Positions 50,438 through 59,898 are shown, counted from the first letter of the stretch. The stretch: DNA of 64,000 bases from Negativicutes bacterium (GCA_031292015.1 JARLHY010000005.1:56477-120476), one strand, 5' to 3'. Made by a program: numbers and translations. Notes: a model not told the origin generated them from the sequence alone.

Positions 50438-51448
50438 TCAGGTTTTGCCGGGCTGAAGAGCGCGGGCCGCCGCCATTTTAGCGGCGATGGCCACTGCCTG
50501 CTCGGTGGCGTCGGTTTTGGCCACCCCTTTGCCGGCGATGTCGAAGGCGGTACCGTGGGCCGGCGTGGTGAGCGGAACAGGCAGCCCCCCGAAGATGGTC
50601 ACCCCGTACTGGAAACCCATCAGTTTCATGGCGATATGGCCCTGGTCGTGATACATGGTAATCACGGCGTCATAGTCGCCGCGAAAAGCGTTGATAAAGA
50701 CGGTATCGGCCGAAAACGGCCCCAGGACCTCGACCCCGGCTTCGCGGGCGGTCTTTACCGCCGGGAGGATAAGGTCGAGCTCTTCTCTGCCGCAGAGTCC
50801 TCCCTCACCGCCATGGGGATTGAGGGCGGCGAGGGCGATGCGGGGCCGGGCGCGGCCGGTCCGGCTGATGGTTTCGTGAGCCAGCATGACCGCCCCGAGA
50901 ATCTTGTCCTTACTCAGGCTGGCAGCAACCTGGGCCAGCGGAATGTGGCTTGTTACCCGCGATACCCAGAGGTTGTCGAGGAAGTTGAGTTCGCCGGCCA
51001 GCTCGCTGCGGCCGAGATAGTGGGAAAAAAACTGGAAGTCGCCGGCGAAAGCATGCCCGCCCCGCTGCATCGCCTGCTTGTTCAGCGGTGCGTAAGTCAG
51101 GCCGTCCAGTTTTCCCTGTTTCAGCAGCCCGGTCACACCGATCAGCGTGTCGCCGGTGACTTTCCCGGAGTGAATGTTTACCTCGCCCGGTTTTACGGTG
51201 GCCGGGTCCAGGTTACCTTGGTCCAGGATAGCCACAGGGCCTTCCCAGTCGATCTGGCTCACGTCCCGGACCGCGACCCACGGAAAGGATACGCCGGCGG
51301 TCCTCATCCCCGCCGCCAGCACTCTGGCGTCGCCGATGAGCACCGGCCGGCAGTGCGCCTCAAGCTGCCTGCCGGCGCAGAGCTTGGCCACGATCTCCGG
51401 ACCGATGCCGGCGGCCTCGCCGAGAAAAATACCCAGTACAGGTTTCAT
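50438..51448 (-). CDS. PdxA-family dehydrogenase (PdxA2 type)
   Basis: A 336-aa metal- and NAD-dependent dehydrogenase of the 4-hydroxythreonine-4-phosphate dehydrogenase family. The active-site segments GEAAGIGPEIV, APLNKQAM and MYHDQGHIAMK are kept. PdxA2 paralogues oxidise and decarboxylate 4-phospho-threonate or -erythronate in sugar-acid catabolism rather than making vitamin B6. The DUF1537 kinase that usually makes that substrate is not in view. The ATG at 51448 follows GGGAGGCATCTG. It is last gene of the sigma-54 operon that starts at 55600. Confidence 0.92.
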   Translation of the reverse strand: MKPVLGIFLGEAAGIGPEIVAKLCAGRQLEAHCRPVLIGDARVLAAGMRTAGVSFPWVAVRDVSQIDWEGPVAILDQGNLDPATVKPGEVNIHSGKVTGDTLIGVTGLLKQGKLDGLTYAPLNKQAMQRGGHAFAGDFQFFSHYLGRSELAGELNFLDNLWVSRVTSHIPLAQVAASLSKDKILGAVMLAHETISRTGRARPRIALAALNPHGGEGGLCGREELDLILPAVKTAREAGVEVLGPFSADTVFINAFRGDYDAVITMYHDQGHIAMKLMGFQYGVTIFGGLPVPLTTPAHGTAFDIAGKGVAKTDATEQAVAIAAKMAAARALQPGKT

Positions 51449-51482
51449 CAGATGCCTCCCTGCCGCCGCTGGCAGCACGCCT

Positions 51483-52457
51483 CTACCCTACGACCTCGCC
51501 GTCCTTCAGTATGACTTTGCCGTCGATGATCATGGTCGGTTTTTCCATGACGACATCGTAGTGCAGGGGGGCTTTGACCTTGCCGCCGAGGGAAGAACTG
51601 GTGCCGATGCCGATATGGACCCGGCCGTAGGCGCCATGGTCGTTGAGCATCTGGCCATTGACCCGCTTGCACTCGGGGTTGAGGCCGATGGCGATCTGCG
51701 CGATGTTGTAGGCCGCAGGATCGTTCACCGACACCGACAGGCTGTTTATGCGGGCTGCTTCTTTGCCGCCGCTGATTTCGAAGATCACGCCGTCCTTGAC
51801 TTTATATACCACCGGTGTTTCGACGACACCGATACCGAAGTTCGGGACACTGGCGTCGATCACCAGCACGCCTTGGGAAGTTCCCTCCACCGGCGAGACA
51901 TTGGCTTCGATGTTGGGAACGGCGGTGTAAGCCCCAGGCTTGGTTACGATGCCGGAGTGGGAGTTGCCCGGCCGGTCGGCGATGCTGGCGGTAAAGTTGG
52001 TGCCGGCCGGGGTGGTGATGGTCACGACGCTGCCTTTGTCGAAGTAATCGCTGAAGCGGTCGCAGACCGGTTTTTCCTTGGTGAAATCGGCCAGAATCCC
52101 GCCGGTGTACATCTGTTCCTCGACAAAGGCCGACAGGGCGACGATGCGGGCCCCGTTTTTCAGGGCGGCCCTCACGGCGGAGGAGTGGGAGATGGAGCGG
52201 CTCACCGGCATCAGCACCACATCGGCTTCCAGCAGGGCGGCGGCGACGATTTTCGGCGGCTCCTGGCCGTCGAGTTCGTTGGGAGGCATGACACACATCA
52301 CCGCGTCGACAGAGCGTTCGTAGAGGGCGGCCATCAGCACTTTAGCGATACTGGCCCGTTCCGGGTCGGTAACCACCAGGACTTTCTCGCCCTTTTGGAC
52401 ATTGGCGCACAAATCGACAACGGTGCGCGCCCCCTTCATCATCATGACTTCTTTCAT
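51483..52457 (-). CDS. M29-like metalloenzyme (aminopeptidase T/NicX-related)
   Basis: A 324-aa protein resembling thermophilic aminopeptidases (M29) and the iron enzyme NicX, 2,5-dihydroxypyridine dioxygenase. The central NRxGNSHSG-like segment (ADRPGNSHSGIV) and the C-terminal NDHGAYGRVHIGIG are the most conserved parts, with candidate metal residues Glu and His. An oxygen-using reaction is unlikely in an anaerobe, so a hydrolytic role is more probable. GGAGGTAGGAAAC precedes the ATG. It lies between the DASS transporter and PdxA2 with gaps of about 30 bases, clearly one operon. Confidence 0.82.
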   Translation of the reverse strand: MKEVMMMKGARTVVDLCANVQKGEKVLVVTDPERASIAKVLMAALYERSVDAVMCVMPPNELDGQEPPKIVAAALLEADVVLMPVSRSISHSSAVRAALKNGARIVALSAFVEEQMYTGGILADFTKEKPVCDRFSDYFDKGSVVTITTPAGTNFTASIADRPGNSHSGIVTKPGAYTAVPNIEANVSPVEGTSQGVLVIDASVPNFGIGVVETPVVYKVKDGVIFEISGGKEAARINSLSVSVNDPAAYNIAQIAIGLNPECKRVNGQMLNDHGAYGRVHIGIGTSSSLGGKVKAPLHYDVVMEKPTMIIDGKVILKDGEVVG

Positions 52458-52488
52458 TGTTTCCTACCTCCAAAAGTTATATTTATCA

Positions 52489-53946
52489 TCAGATCAAGCC
52501 GATGACCCGCCACCAGGTCAGGGCGGTGACAATCCACACGCCATAGGCGATGATGGCATATAATACGCCTGATTTGAGCATATCCATGACACTGAAGTAA
52601 CCGGTACCGAAAAAGATGACGTTACCCACCGTGTTGTAGGGCATGAACATGGCGTAGGGCAGCATCATCGCCAGCGGCAGGCAGAACTTGGCGACATCAT
52701 AGCCCAGCGACATGGCAATACCCACATAGATCGGCATCATGACCCCCGACATCGAGGTGGTGGTGGACCACCAGAAATGGCTGAAGATGGTGAAGCCCAT
52801 CAGGATGATCACCACTGTCGGCTCTGATGCCCCCTGCAGGCCGGCTGACGCGAAGGCGCTTTTAATGACGACTTCCACCGCCTTGGACTTTGACAGGGCG
52901 TTGCCCAGGGTCACCACGCCGCCCACGTAGACAAAAAGTTCCCAGGGCAGCAGGTTCTGGGTCTGGCGCCATTCCATCACCCCCAGGTAGGGCATGTAGA
53001 TCAGCACCGAGACCAAGAGGGCGACCATGGTTGGATTGAAATGGTGGAACTGGTCGGTGGCCCACAGGACCACGGCGATAACAAAGTACAGCACCGCCCG
53101 CTTCTCGGACCAAGAAATCGGCCCCATGGCCTTGAGCTCTTTATCGACATAGCCGATGCCGCCGGGTATTTCCTTCATCTCCGGCGGAAAGAACTTCAGC
53201 AGGAACCAGACGCTGAAGATGAGCAGAATCAGGTTGGTGGGCGCCGCCGCCAGGGCCCAGTAGCTCCAGCTGGTGTATGTCGAGGCCCCTGCCGCGCCGA
53301 TGATGACGCTGATGGCGATGGCGTTGGCTATCGTCCCGGTCAGAAAGGCCGAACCGGTGACATTGCTGGCAATGGCGGCCGAGATGGCCAGGGCCTTGCC
53401 GAAGTTGCTTTCGCCCCGCTTGATGCCGTAGGCCTGGGCGATGCCCTCGATGATCGGGACCATCGCTGCCGCCCGGGCCGTGTTGGACGGGGTGACGGGA
53501 GCAATGACGTAGTTGGTCAGCGACGCCGCCAAAATGGCGCCGAAGGGCGTCATGCCAATTCGCCGGATGACGTGCAGGGAGAGCCTTTTGGCGACCCCCG
53601 TCTGGGTCATGGCGATGCAGATAACGAATCCGGTGAGCAGCAGCCATAGCGTCGGACTGCCATAGCCGCTGAGGGCGAATTCGGCGTCGCGGACCAGCAC
53701 GCCGCCTTTCATCTGGCCGGCGACGTTGCCGACCCAAAAATAGAGCAACGTACAAATCATCAGACAGCTTACCGCGAAATTGACGCCGATGGTGATCCAG
53801 GCCACGATGGCGCCGCCGAAGATCGACAGCAACTTATGCTGGGTGACGTTGATCCCGGTCATCGGCATGAGCCAGATCAGTATTCCTGCCACCACCGCGA
53901 GAAGGAGCCCATACTTCTTTCCCCAGGTCTCAAAAGCAATTCCCAT
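52489..53946 (-). CDS. DASS (SLC13)-family anion transporter
   Basis: A 485-aa membrane protein with about eleven to thirteen hydrophobic segments. The two sodium/carboxylate signature loops are PSNTARAAAM in the first half and MPYNTVGNVIF in the second, as in CitT and VcINDY. It should import a dicarboxylate or sugar-acid type anion. GGAGGGGAG lies 10 bases before the ATG. It is second in the sigma-54 operon, separated from the COG4091 gene by a 241-base gap in which I recognise nothing. Confidence 0.93.
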   Translation of the reverse strand: MGIAFETWGKKYGLLLAVVAGILIWLMPMTGINVTQHKLLSIFGGAIVAWITIGVNFAVSCLMICTLLYFWVGNVAGQMKGGVLVRDAEFALSGYGSPTLWLLLTGFVICIAMTQTGVAKRLSLHVIRRIGMTPFGAILAASLTNYVIAPVTPSNTARAAAMVPIIEGIAQAYGIKRGESNFGKALAISAAIASNVTGSAFLTGTIANAIAISVIIGAAGASTYTSWSYWALAAAPTNLILLIFSVWFLLKFFPPEMKEIPGGIGYVDKELKAMGPISWSEKRAVLYFVIAVVLWATDQFHHFNPTMVALLVSVLIYMPYLGVMEWRQTQNLLPWELFVYVGGVVTLGNALSKSKAVEVVIKSAFASAGLQGASEPTVVIILMGFTIFSHFWWSTTTSMSGVMMPIYVGIAMSLGYDVAKFCLPLAMMLPYAMFMPYNTVGNVIFFGTGYFSVMDMLKSGVLYAIIAYGVWIVTALTWWRVIGLI

Positions 53947-54187
53947 GCTGGAAATACTCCCCTCCTGTTTAGCCTGCCGCCGCGGGCGGGTCTGTCATCC
54001 ACCGGATGCCGCGCCGTCAGTGCTTGGCTTCCCAGTCCGTCCTCGGTTTGGTGACTGCTGCTCCCTAGCCGGCTCTGACGGCAGACGCGGCCTGGCTCCG
54101 GAGTTCGGCCAGCAAGCCGATAGGCCTTTGTATCGCGCGCGAATCCATCAGACCACTCCATTTAACCCGACTATATGCCTGATAACG

Positions 54188-55600
54188 CTACTTGCCGGCC
54201 AGAAAGAGGTTGTCCTGCATCTCCCGCAGTTTCCACAGCGCCGCATCGGCCGGTTTTTCCACCATGTCGTAGGTAATCATCGTGCCGGCCGGCACGTCAT
54301 AGCGCAGTTTATAGAACTGGAGCATATGGGCCGGCGCCGGATTGCCAGGAGCCATTGCCGCGGCGGGAAGGACCGAGGTCTTCAGACACGGGTCGTGGTC
54401 GTCATGGAATACATAGCCGGCCTTCAGATCGACCTTGGCGGTCTGGACGATATCATAGCTGGGCCGGTATACGTCGCTGCCGGTGGTGACCCCCAGCAGG
54501 CCGGCGCAGATGATCGAGGTCGGGGTTTCCACGCCGCACAGATGGTGCGGCCGGAAGATCAGAGCCGATTTTCCGGCCTTATTGGAGATAAGGCCTTTGG
54601 TGGTCAGTATCCAGCGGGAGTAATCGTTGTCGCAGGCTACGACGATGAAGACACCGCCGCCCAGGCCGGCCTCGAACTTATCCCTAAAACAGGTGACCAT
54701 ATCGACAATGCCGGAACTTTCAAGGACGCCGCCCTCGGAGCGGGGGCAGAGAATCTGGGGAATCTGGCTGATACGGGCGATGGGGTGGTGGCTGTGGGGG
54801 TTGTCGGGTTTCAGGCCGGTGGCGTTCATGGCGATCACCATCTCACACAGGTCGAAGCCTGAGGCGGTGGGAAAGCCGGTGAAGAGTTCTTCGCGCTTCT
54901 GCAGATATTCGGCGACCCTGCCTTCAGGCAATTCGTCGAACAGGGCGATCTGTTCACCAGTCAGCTGAAGGGTCTGGGTTTCGAAAACGTTGACCCCGTT
55001 GGCTTCGCTGACGGCAATCCCGCTGCTGCGGTCCAGCACGAACTCGGAATCCCGGGCCTTGCCGCCGCTGACGATTTCCAGCCCCAGGGTCCGGGCCCAG
55101 CTCACCAGCCCGATCAGCAGTCCGTGCTGGTCGCCGTCAACCTGGGTGTAGACCAGCCCTTTCCGGTTGGCCAGATGCTGCAGGATCGGCCCGACGGTGG
55201 AGTCGGTCTCCTTGTTGATCATAACTACATGCTTGCCGGCTTCAATCGCCGCCAGACCGTGGCGGGCGCCCACCTCGGCTATGCCGGTGGATTCGACGAT
55301 GACATCCAGCGGCAGTTCCATCAGCAGCATCGGATCCTGGACGATGGCGTATTTGCCGGCTTCGATGACTTTTTTCGCCTCTGCGGCGCTGTCGCAGACA
55401 ATCACCTGATCCGCGGACAGCCCGGCCCGTTCATAAGCCAGACGGGCTTTTTTGACGTCCTGTTCAGCGATGACAGGAATCTTCAGATACTCGATATAGG
55501 CCGACTGGGTGATAACGGCCGTGCCGTAGTGCCCCGACCCAATGATTCCGGCCTGGATGGTCTTTTTCTTGGCTTTCCTGTACAGCGTTTCATAAATCAT
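54188..55600 (-). CDS. COG4091-type oxidoreductase (homoserine-dehydrogenase-like with SAF domain)
   Basis: A 470-aa protein with an N-terminal Rossmann domain (AGIIGSGHYGTAVI), a middle dehydrogenase-like catalytic part (STGIAEVGARHGLAAIEAGK) and a C-terminal SAF-like domain (about 375-450). This arrangement fits COG4091, whose members are found in sugar-acid and polyol catabolic clusters, but the reaction is not settled. The ATG at 55600 follows AGGAGTGTTAGCC; the longer frame to 55750 would run through the sigma-54 promoter. It is first gene of the operon with DASS, M29-like and PdxA2 genes. Confidence 0.85.
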   Translation of the reverse strand: MIYETLYRKAKKKTIQAGIIGSGHYGTAVITQSAYIEYLKIPVIAEQDVKKARLAYERAGLSADQVIVCDSAAEAKKVIEAGKYAIVQDPMLLMELPLDVIVESTGIAEVGARHGLAAIEAGKHVVMINKETDSTVGPILQHLANRKGLVYTQVDGDQHGLLIGLVSWARTLGLEIVSGGKARDSEFVLDRSSGIAVSEANGVNVFETQTLQLTGEQIALFDELPEGRVAEYLQKREELFTGFPTASGFDLCEMVIAMNATGLKPDNPHSHHPIARISQIPQILCPRSEGGVLESSGIVDMVTCFRDKFEAGLGGGVFIVVACDNDYSRWILTTKGLISNKAGKSALIFRPHHLCGVETPTSIICAGLLGVTTGSDVYRPSYDIVQTAKVDLKAGYVFHDDHDPCLKTSVLPAAAMAPGNPAPAHMLQFYKLRYDVPAGTMITYDMVEKPADAALWKLREMQDNLFLAGK

Positions 55601-55713
55601 GGCTAACACTCCTGTCGATAAAAGTTGATTGGAAGGATGAAGGCCTGACCCAGGCCTGAAATAATCGGCGATCTTTCGGCAACCGTTCTCCTTTCGCAAT
55701 TTTCTTACTACTG

Positions 55714-55732
55714 TTGCAAGCCTCATGCCAAA
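55714..55732 (-). promoter_or_regulatory. Sigma-54 (-24/-12) promoter of the COG4091-DASS-M29-PdxA2 operon
   Basis: On the minus strand TTGGCATGAGGCTTGCAA matches the consensus (TTGGCA at -24, TTGC at -12, GG-N10-GC). It lies about 115 bases upstream of the ATG at 55600, and the T run of the terminator of the activator gene runs straight into its -24 element. Confidence 0.93.
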
Positions 55733-55770
55733 AAAAATAACCCGGGACATACCAGCGGGTATATCCCGGG
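55730..55770 (-). terminator. Intrinsic terminator of the PrpR-type gene
   Basis: CCCGGGATATACCC-GCT-GGTATGTCCCGGG (one mismatch) is followed on the minus strand by TTATTTTTTTT. It lies about 110 bases past the activator stop and directly upstream of the sigma-54 promoter. Confidence 0.88.
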
Positions 55771-55832
55771 AATAGCGGCCTCCGTCAGGCCCCAGCCTCC
55801 GGTAAATGTGCGGCAGGAGCCAGTCAGCCGTC

Positions 55833-55875
55833 GCACAATGCGTCGATAGCGTTGCAAAATGCGTCTACGCATTGC
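55833..55875 (-). promoter_or_regulatory. Paired upstream activator sites for the sigma-54 promoter
   Basis: AATGCGTC occurs at 55837-55844 and again at 55858-55865, exactly 21 bases (two helical turns) apart. The second is half of a perfect dyad AATGCGT-CT-ACGCATT (55858-55873); the first is followed by an imperfect partner (AGCGTTG). They lie 105-145 bases upstream of the -24 element, directly past the stop of the activator gene. Confidence 0.72.
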
Positions 55876-55881
55876 AGTTTG

Positions 55882-57834
55882 CTACAATTCGATCCCATGG
55901 CGTTTGAGCTTGCGCCACAGGGTCGCCTTATGGATCCCCAGCAGCCGGGCGGCTTCGGTCCTGTTGTTGCCGCATTCGGCCAGAGCCGCCAAGATGGCAT
56001 CCATCTCGCTGTCCCGGAGCTTGCGGGGGGAGTCGCCCGCAGGCGGCACGGTCCGGGCGACGGCGTCGCTGAAATAGTCATCTTCGAACAGGGCTTTTTG
56101 GACCTCGGCCGGACCGGCCTCGGCCCCGGCGCTGAGAATGACGAGCCGCTCACAGATATTCTCCAGTTCCCGGATATTGCCCGGCCAGTCGTATTCTGTC
56201 AGCGTCTTTAGCGCTGCCGGGCTGATGACGGTCAGGTTCTTGCCGAATTTATAGTTTTTCTGCCTGAGAAAGTATTCGATCAGCAGCGGCAGATCTTCTT
56301 TCCGCCGCCGCAGCGGCGGCAGAAAAATCCTCAGCACATCCAGCCGGTAGAGAAGATCGCGGCGAAAAATCCCGCTGTCGACCATCTGCTTCAGGTTCCG
56401 GTTAGTGGCAGATATGATCCGCACATCGACAGGGATGATCCGGTCGGCACCGAGGCGCATGATCTCCTTTTCCTGCAGCACCCTGAGAAGCCGCCCCTGC
56501 AGCGCCGGCGACAGCTCCGATATCTCGTCCAGGAAAATGGTGCCCTTGTGGGCCAGTTCAAACAGGCCTGGTTTACCGCCCCGGACCGCGCCGGTGAAGG
56601 CCCCTTCGGCGTAACCGAACAATTCGCTCTCAAGGAGCTGCTCCGGAATCGCCGCGCAGTTCACAGCGACAAACGGTCCGCCGCCCCTGCCGCTCAGATT
56701 GTGAATGCTCTGGGCGAAAAGCTCCTTGCCTGTGCCGGTTTCACCGATGAGCAGGACATTGGACTCGACCTTGCTGTACTCCCGGGCGGTGTGGATGGTG
56801 TCGGTGATGGCCCTGCTTTTGCCGATGATGGTTTCGAAGCGGTATTTGGCGAACAGTCCTTTGGCGTGGATTTTGTTGCGGATCTGTCCTTCCATCTCCT
56901 GAATGTTGGTGGCGGTCTGGAATGTGGCGATGGCCCCGAGCACGGCAGCGTCCAGCAGAATGGGAATGCAGTTCACCGCCATCAGGGTTTCGTTGAGCTT
57001 GCAGAGCCCGCCCAGTTCCTCCCGACCGCCGGCCAAAGCCTTCGAAAGCCCCAGATCCGGCAGCACGGTGTCGATATGATGCCCAATGATGTCGCCGGCG
57101 GTCCGGCCTGTCAGCTTCTGAGCCGACCGGTTGAAGACCGTCACAAGTCCGTCCTGATCAATGGCGATAATGCCTTCATAAGAATGCTCCATGATGGTCT
57201 TGAACCGTTCGGCCTGCTCCCGTTCACTTCTTACCACCAGGACGGTACGGATGGCTTCGTTCAGGACCTGCCGGACAGCTTCCTTGCCGGACTCGATGAG
57301 CACACAGGGAAACCCGAGCCGGTCGGCGGTGCGCTTGACGAGCAGCCCGCCGATGATCGCTCCGCAGCCGCCGCCCATCACCGCCCGGACCAGCGGTTCG
57401 GCGTCTTCTTCCCGTTCCAGCGAATAGCATTCAAAGTCGATGCCCATAATTTCCTTGACACTGATGCCCTGTACGCCCTCGATCATATTGGCCGCCCCGA
57501 CGCAGGCGACCTTTCCCGGGTTAAACCGCTTCACACACTCTCCCACCGCTTTGATGACGTCATAACCGGTGACCGACATTTCGATCACCGGGACCCGCGG
57601 CCCATGTTGCTTGAGCAGCGGAACGGTGATGCCCCGGGCGATGACTACATCGCTGCTGACGCGAAGCTGGGCCGCTTTGGGCCGGTGGGCGTCGGTGAGA
57701 TAGACGTCCATTTTGATGACGTCACGGTAGGGATGTTCGTCCAGGACCTCGTGGACGATATCTTTCAGCCTTTCGTAAGGCAAAATAAACGTGATTTCAA
57801 TTTTGCCGCGTATCGGTTGAGCATCGGTCAGCAA
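55882..57834 (-). CDS. PrpR-type sigma-54-dependent activator
   Basis: A 650-aa enhancer-binding protein. A PrpR_N sensor (about 10-190, ending FPCVLIESGKEAVRQVLNEA) is followed by a PAS domain (about 210-320). The AAA+ domain (about 345-570) has Walker A GETGTGKE, the sigma-54 loop GAFTGA and Walker B GTIFLDEI. A C-terminal Fis-type helix-turn-helix follows (NNRTEAARLLGIHKATLWRK). PrpR_N domains bind small acids such as 2-methylcitrate. The start is a TTG at 57834 with GGGGG 8 bases away. It should drive the promoter at 55714-55732. Confidence 0.94.
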   Translation of the reverse strand: MLTDAQPIRGKIEITFILPYERLKDIVHEVLDEHPYRDVIKMDVYLTDAHRPKAAQLRVSSDVVIARGITVPLLKQHGPRVPVIEMSVTGYDVIKAVGECVKRFNPGKVACVGAANMIEGVQGISVKEIMGIDFECYSLEREEDAEPLVRAVMGGGCGAIIGGLLVKRTADRLGFPCVLIESGKEAVRQVLNEAIRTVLVVRSEREQAERFKTIMEHSYEGIIAIDQDGLVTVFNRSAQKLTGRTAGDIIGHHIDTVLPDLGLSKALAGGREELGGLCKLNETLMAVNCIPILLDAAVLGAIATFQTATNIQEMEGQIRNKIHAKGLFAKYRFETIIGKSRAITDTIHTAREYSKVESNVLLIGETGTGKELFAQSIHNLSGRGGGPFVAVNCAAIPEQLLESELFGYAEGAFTGAVRGGKPGLFELAHKGTIFLDEISELSPALQGRLLRVLQEKEIMRLGADRIIPVDVRIISATNRNLKQMVDSGIFRRDLLYRLDVLRIFLPPLRRRKEDLPLLIEYFLRQKNYKFGKNLTVISPAALKTLTEYDWPGNIRELENICERLVILSAGAEAGPAEVQKALFEDDYFSDAVARTVPPAGDSPRKLRDSEMDAILAALAECGNNRTEAARLLGIHKATLWRKLKRHGIEL

Positions 57835-57930
57835 CGAATGTACCCCCGTTTCCTCCGGCGCCGAATGGTAGACCCGGTCTTTACTCTAGTGTAATTCTCG
57901 CCGTCGCCAGTTTATCCTTTTCCCGCGCCG

Positions 57931-59730
57931 TCACCGGGTCGCGTCAGACACCTTTTTGTAATCCAGCCCGGCGTAATAGTAATGCGGCGTGCCGTCGACA
58001 ATATCCCGCCGGACGGTATCTCCCTTCCAGCGGCCCAGCCCGACAACAACCCCCTCGGTCGCCGACAGCGGATGAACGATAAAGCCCCAGGTCTTGATGT
58101 CAGGGTATTCTTTGCGGGGATTTTTCATTTCGATGATGATCCTGCCGCCGTCGATCCGGCAGACTATCGTCCGGGGCAAAAGGTCAAAACCGGATTCCGG
58201 ACCGGCCAGCGCGTAGGTGCCGGTCATTGTTTTCCAGTCGTCAGGCAGGACCGGCGCAGGCGCCTTTTCGCCGATGACAAAGGTGCCGGTGTCGTCGCTG
58301 ACCTTTACCACCCGGTGTCCGTCGATATCGGCAAAGGAGAAGTAGACATTCCCGAGGCTTTTCGGCTGCAGCACAAACAGCCCCAGCAGCGCGTACTGCA
58401 GTGAAAACAGCCCCTGCTCGCGGGGAATCAGTTCAACTTTGAAATCGGGAGTTCGGGCGATCAGTTTATTGTTCCCCGGGCTGACGGCGATCACGCCGAG
58501 GTGAGTGCCGTAGTATCCGCTAAGGTCGGCGAGGGCCTGCTTGGCGGCTTCAATCTTCGCCGGACCGGTCCTGGGTTTTTCCGGCGGAGGCTTGATCCCC
58601 TTTTTGACTGCCAGCAGCGCTTTTAACGCTTCATCCGAAAGGGTGGTTACAAGCCGGTCGGCGTCCGACGAGTTGGCCAGAACGATTACGCCGACCTTGG
58701 CGTCAGGCAGCAGGGTCAGGTTGGTGGCATAGTGGTTGAAGTGGCCGTCATGGCCGGCGGTTCTGCCGGCGTAGCGAACCGAGCTGTCGCTGAGCATCCA
58801 GCCGAGCCCGACCCGAAAGCTGCCGTCCAACGCCACCGCTTCGTTCTGGGCCCGCAGCATTTCAGCCAGGGTTTCCGGTCTGAAGACCTGGCCTTGACCG
58901 GCGCTGCCGCCGGCCAAGATCATCCTGACGAACCTGGTGAGATCCAGCGCGCTGGAGTACAGGCCGGCCGCAGGCAGGAGGGCCACGGTGGGCAGCAGTT
59001 TTTGCTCAACACCGTCCTTGTAGCTCTTGGCGAATGGAATGACCCTGCCGGTTTCGGTTTCGAAGAAAGAATGCTTCATACCAAGCGGATCCAGCAGGTT
59101 TTCCCGGATATACTGCTGATAAGGCCGGCCGGCGGCCCGGGCCAGGGCGTCCCCCAGCACGATGAACGCTGGATTGGAATAGGCGTAGACGACGCCGGGG
59201 GGAAAGCAGGCGTACTGATCCTTCAAAGCAGCGGTGATCTGGCTGAACGGCCTATCCGGGTCGAGGCCGAAATAGTCGCTGGGTATGCCGGAGTGATGGG
59301 TCATTATGTTTCTGGCGGTAACAGGCTTAGCATCAGAAAAGCGGGTCTTCAGGGAAAAGTCCGGCAGATAATCCTGCAAAGGTCTGTCGATGTCCAGCTT
59401 CTCCTCTTCCGCCAATTTCATCGCCGCCGCGGCCGTAAATAATTTTGTCACTGAAGCCAGCTGGTAGATCGTTTCGGGACCTGCGGGAATCCGGTTTTTC
59501 TTGTCGGCCCAGCCAAAGCCTTCAGCCCATACAACTTTTTGATCGTCGACGACGGCGATAGAGATACCGACGGTACCGGTTCGGGCCATCTCCTGTTCGA
59601 TCAGCACCGATATTTCAGACCGGACAGGCTGATAGCTCGGCAGAATAACTGTTGAAGCCTGGGCTGCGAGGGTCCGGAGAACGAAGAACAGACAAAAGCA
59701 TCCTATCACCGGCCACTTCTTCAGCTTCAT
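57931..59730 (-). CDS. Exported serine hydrolase, beta-lactamase/PBP4* family
   Basis: A 599-aa protein with a signal peptide (cleavage after about residue 25) and a class C beta-lactamase-like domain (about 35-370). The catalytic set is Ser93-Val-Thr-Lys96, Tyr184-Ser-Asn and the third motif HDG in GHDGHF. Two further domains (about 400-599) resemble the DUF3471 or lipocalin-like tails seen on such esterases. It probably acts outside the cytoplasmic membrane as an esterase or D-amino peptidase. The ATG at 59730 follows GAAAGGAAAGATTAC. It is monocistronic. Confidence 0.9.
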   Translation of the reverse strand: MKLKKWPVIGCFCLFFVLRTLAAQASTVILPSYQPVRSEISVLIEQEMARTGTVGISIAVVDDQKVVWAEGFGWADKKNRIPAGPETIYQLASVTKLFTAAAAMKLAEEEKLDIDRPLQDYLPDFSLKTRFSDAKPVTARNIMTHHSGIPSDYFGLDPDRPFSQITAALKDQYACFPPGVVYAYSNPAFIVLGDALARAAGRPYQQYIRENLLDPLGMKHSFFETETGRVIPFAKSYKDGVEQKLLPTVALLPAAGLYSSALDLTRFVRMILAGGSAGQGQVFRPETLAEMLRAQNEAVALDGSFRVGLGWMLSDSSVRYAGRTAGHDGHFNHYATNLTLLPDAKVGVIVLANSSDADRLVTTLSDEALKALLAVKKGIKPPPEKPRTGPAKIEAAKQALADLSGYYGTHLGVIAVSPGNNKLIARTPDFKVELIPREQGLFSLQYALLGLFVLQPKSLGNVYFSFADIDGHRVVKVSDDTGTFVIGEKAPAPVLPDDWKTMTGTYALAGPESGFDLLPRTIVCRIDGGRIIIEMKNPRKEYPDIKTWGFIVHPLSATEGVVVGLGRWKGDTVRRDIVDGTPHYYYAGLDYKKVSDATR

Positions 59731-59840
59731 GTAATCTTTCCTTTCTCGACATTATTCCCGCGTATCGACCAGGGTCGCTCGTATTTTATATACGCCAGGG
59801 CGCTTAATTAAATGCAATGCAGACAATCGTCGGCGCAAAA

Positions 59841-59873
59841 AAACACCTCCTGCTGCCAAGCAGCCGGAGGTGT
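59841..59873 (-). terminator. Intrinsic terminator of the histidine-rich gene
   Basis: AACACCTCC-N15-GGAGGTGTT, with an inner GCTGC stem, is followed on the minus strand by TTTTT. It lies 26 bases past the stop at 59899. Confidence 0.85.
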
Positions 59874-59898
59874 TTCTGTCAGGCTTTGGCCGCAGCGG

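Noticed and set aside
50432..51514. Long plus-strand open frame opposite PdxA2
   Set aside because: It is antisense to a gene with clear PdxA motifs, has no ribosome site or family, and its length follows from the G+C-rich codon pattern of the real gene.
51174..52505. 443-codon plus-strand frame opposite PdxA2 and the M29-like gene
   Set aside because: It spans two real minus-strand genes and shows repetitive, low-information composition.
53947..54187. Hidden gene or riboswitch between the DASS and COG4091 genes
   Set aside because: The 94-codon minus-strand frame overlaps the DASS start region, has no family and no ribosome site; no known riboswitch pattern was found.
56548..57894. 448-codon plus-strand frame opposite the PrpR-type activator
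   Set aside because: Antisense shadow of a gene with Walker and GAFTGA motifs; no family or start signal of its own.
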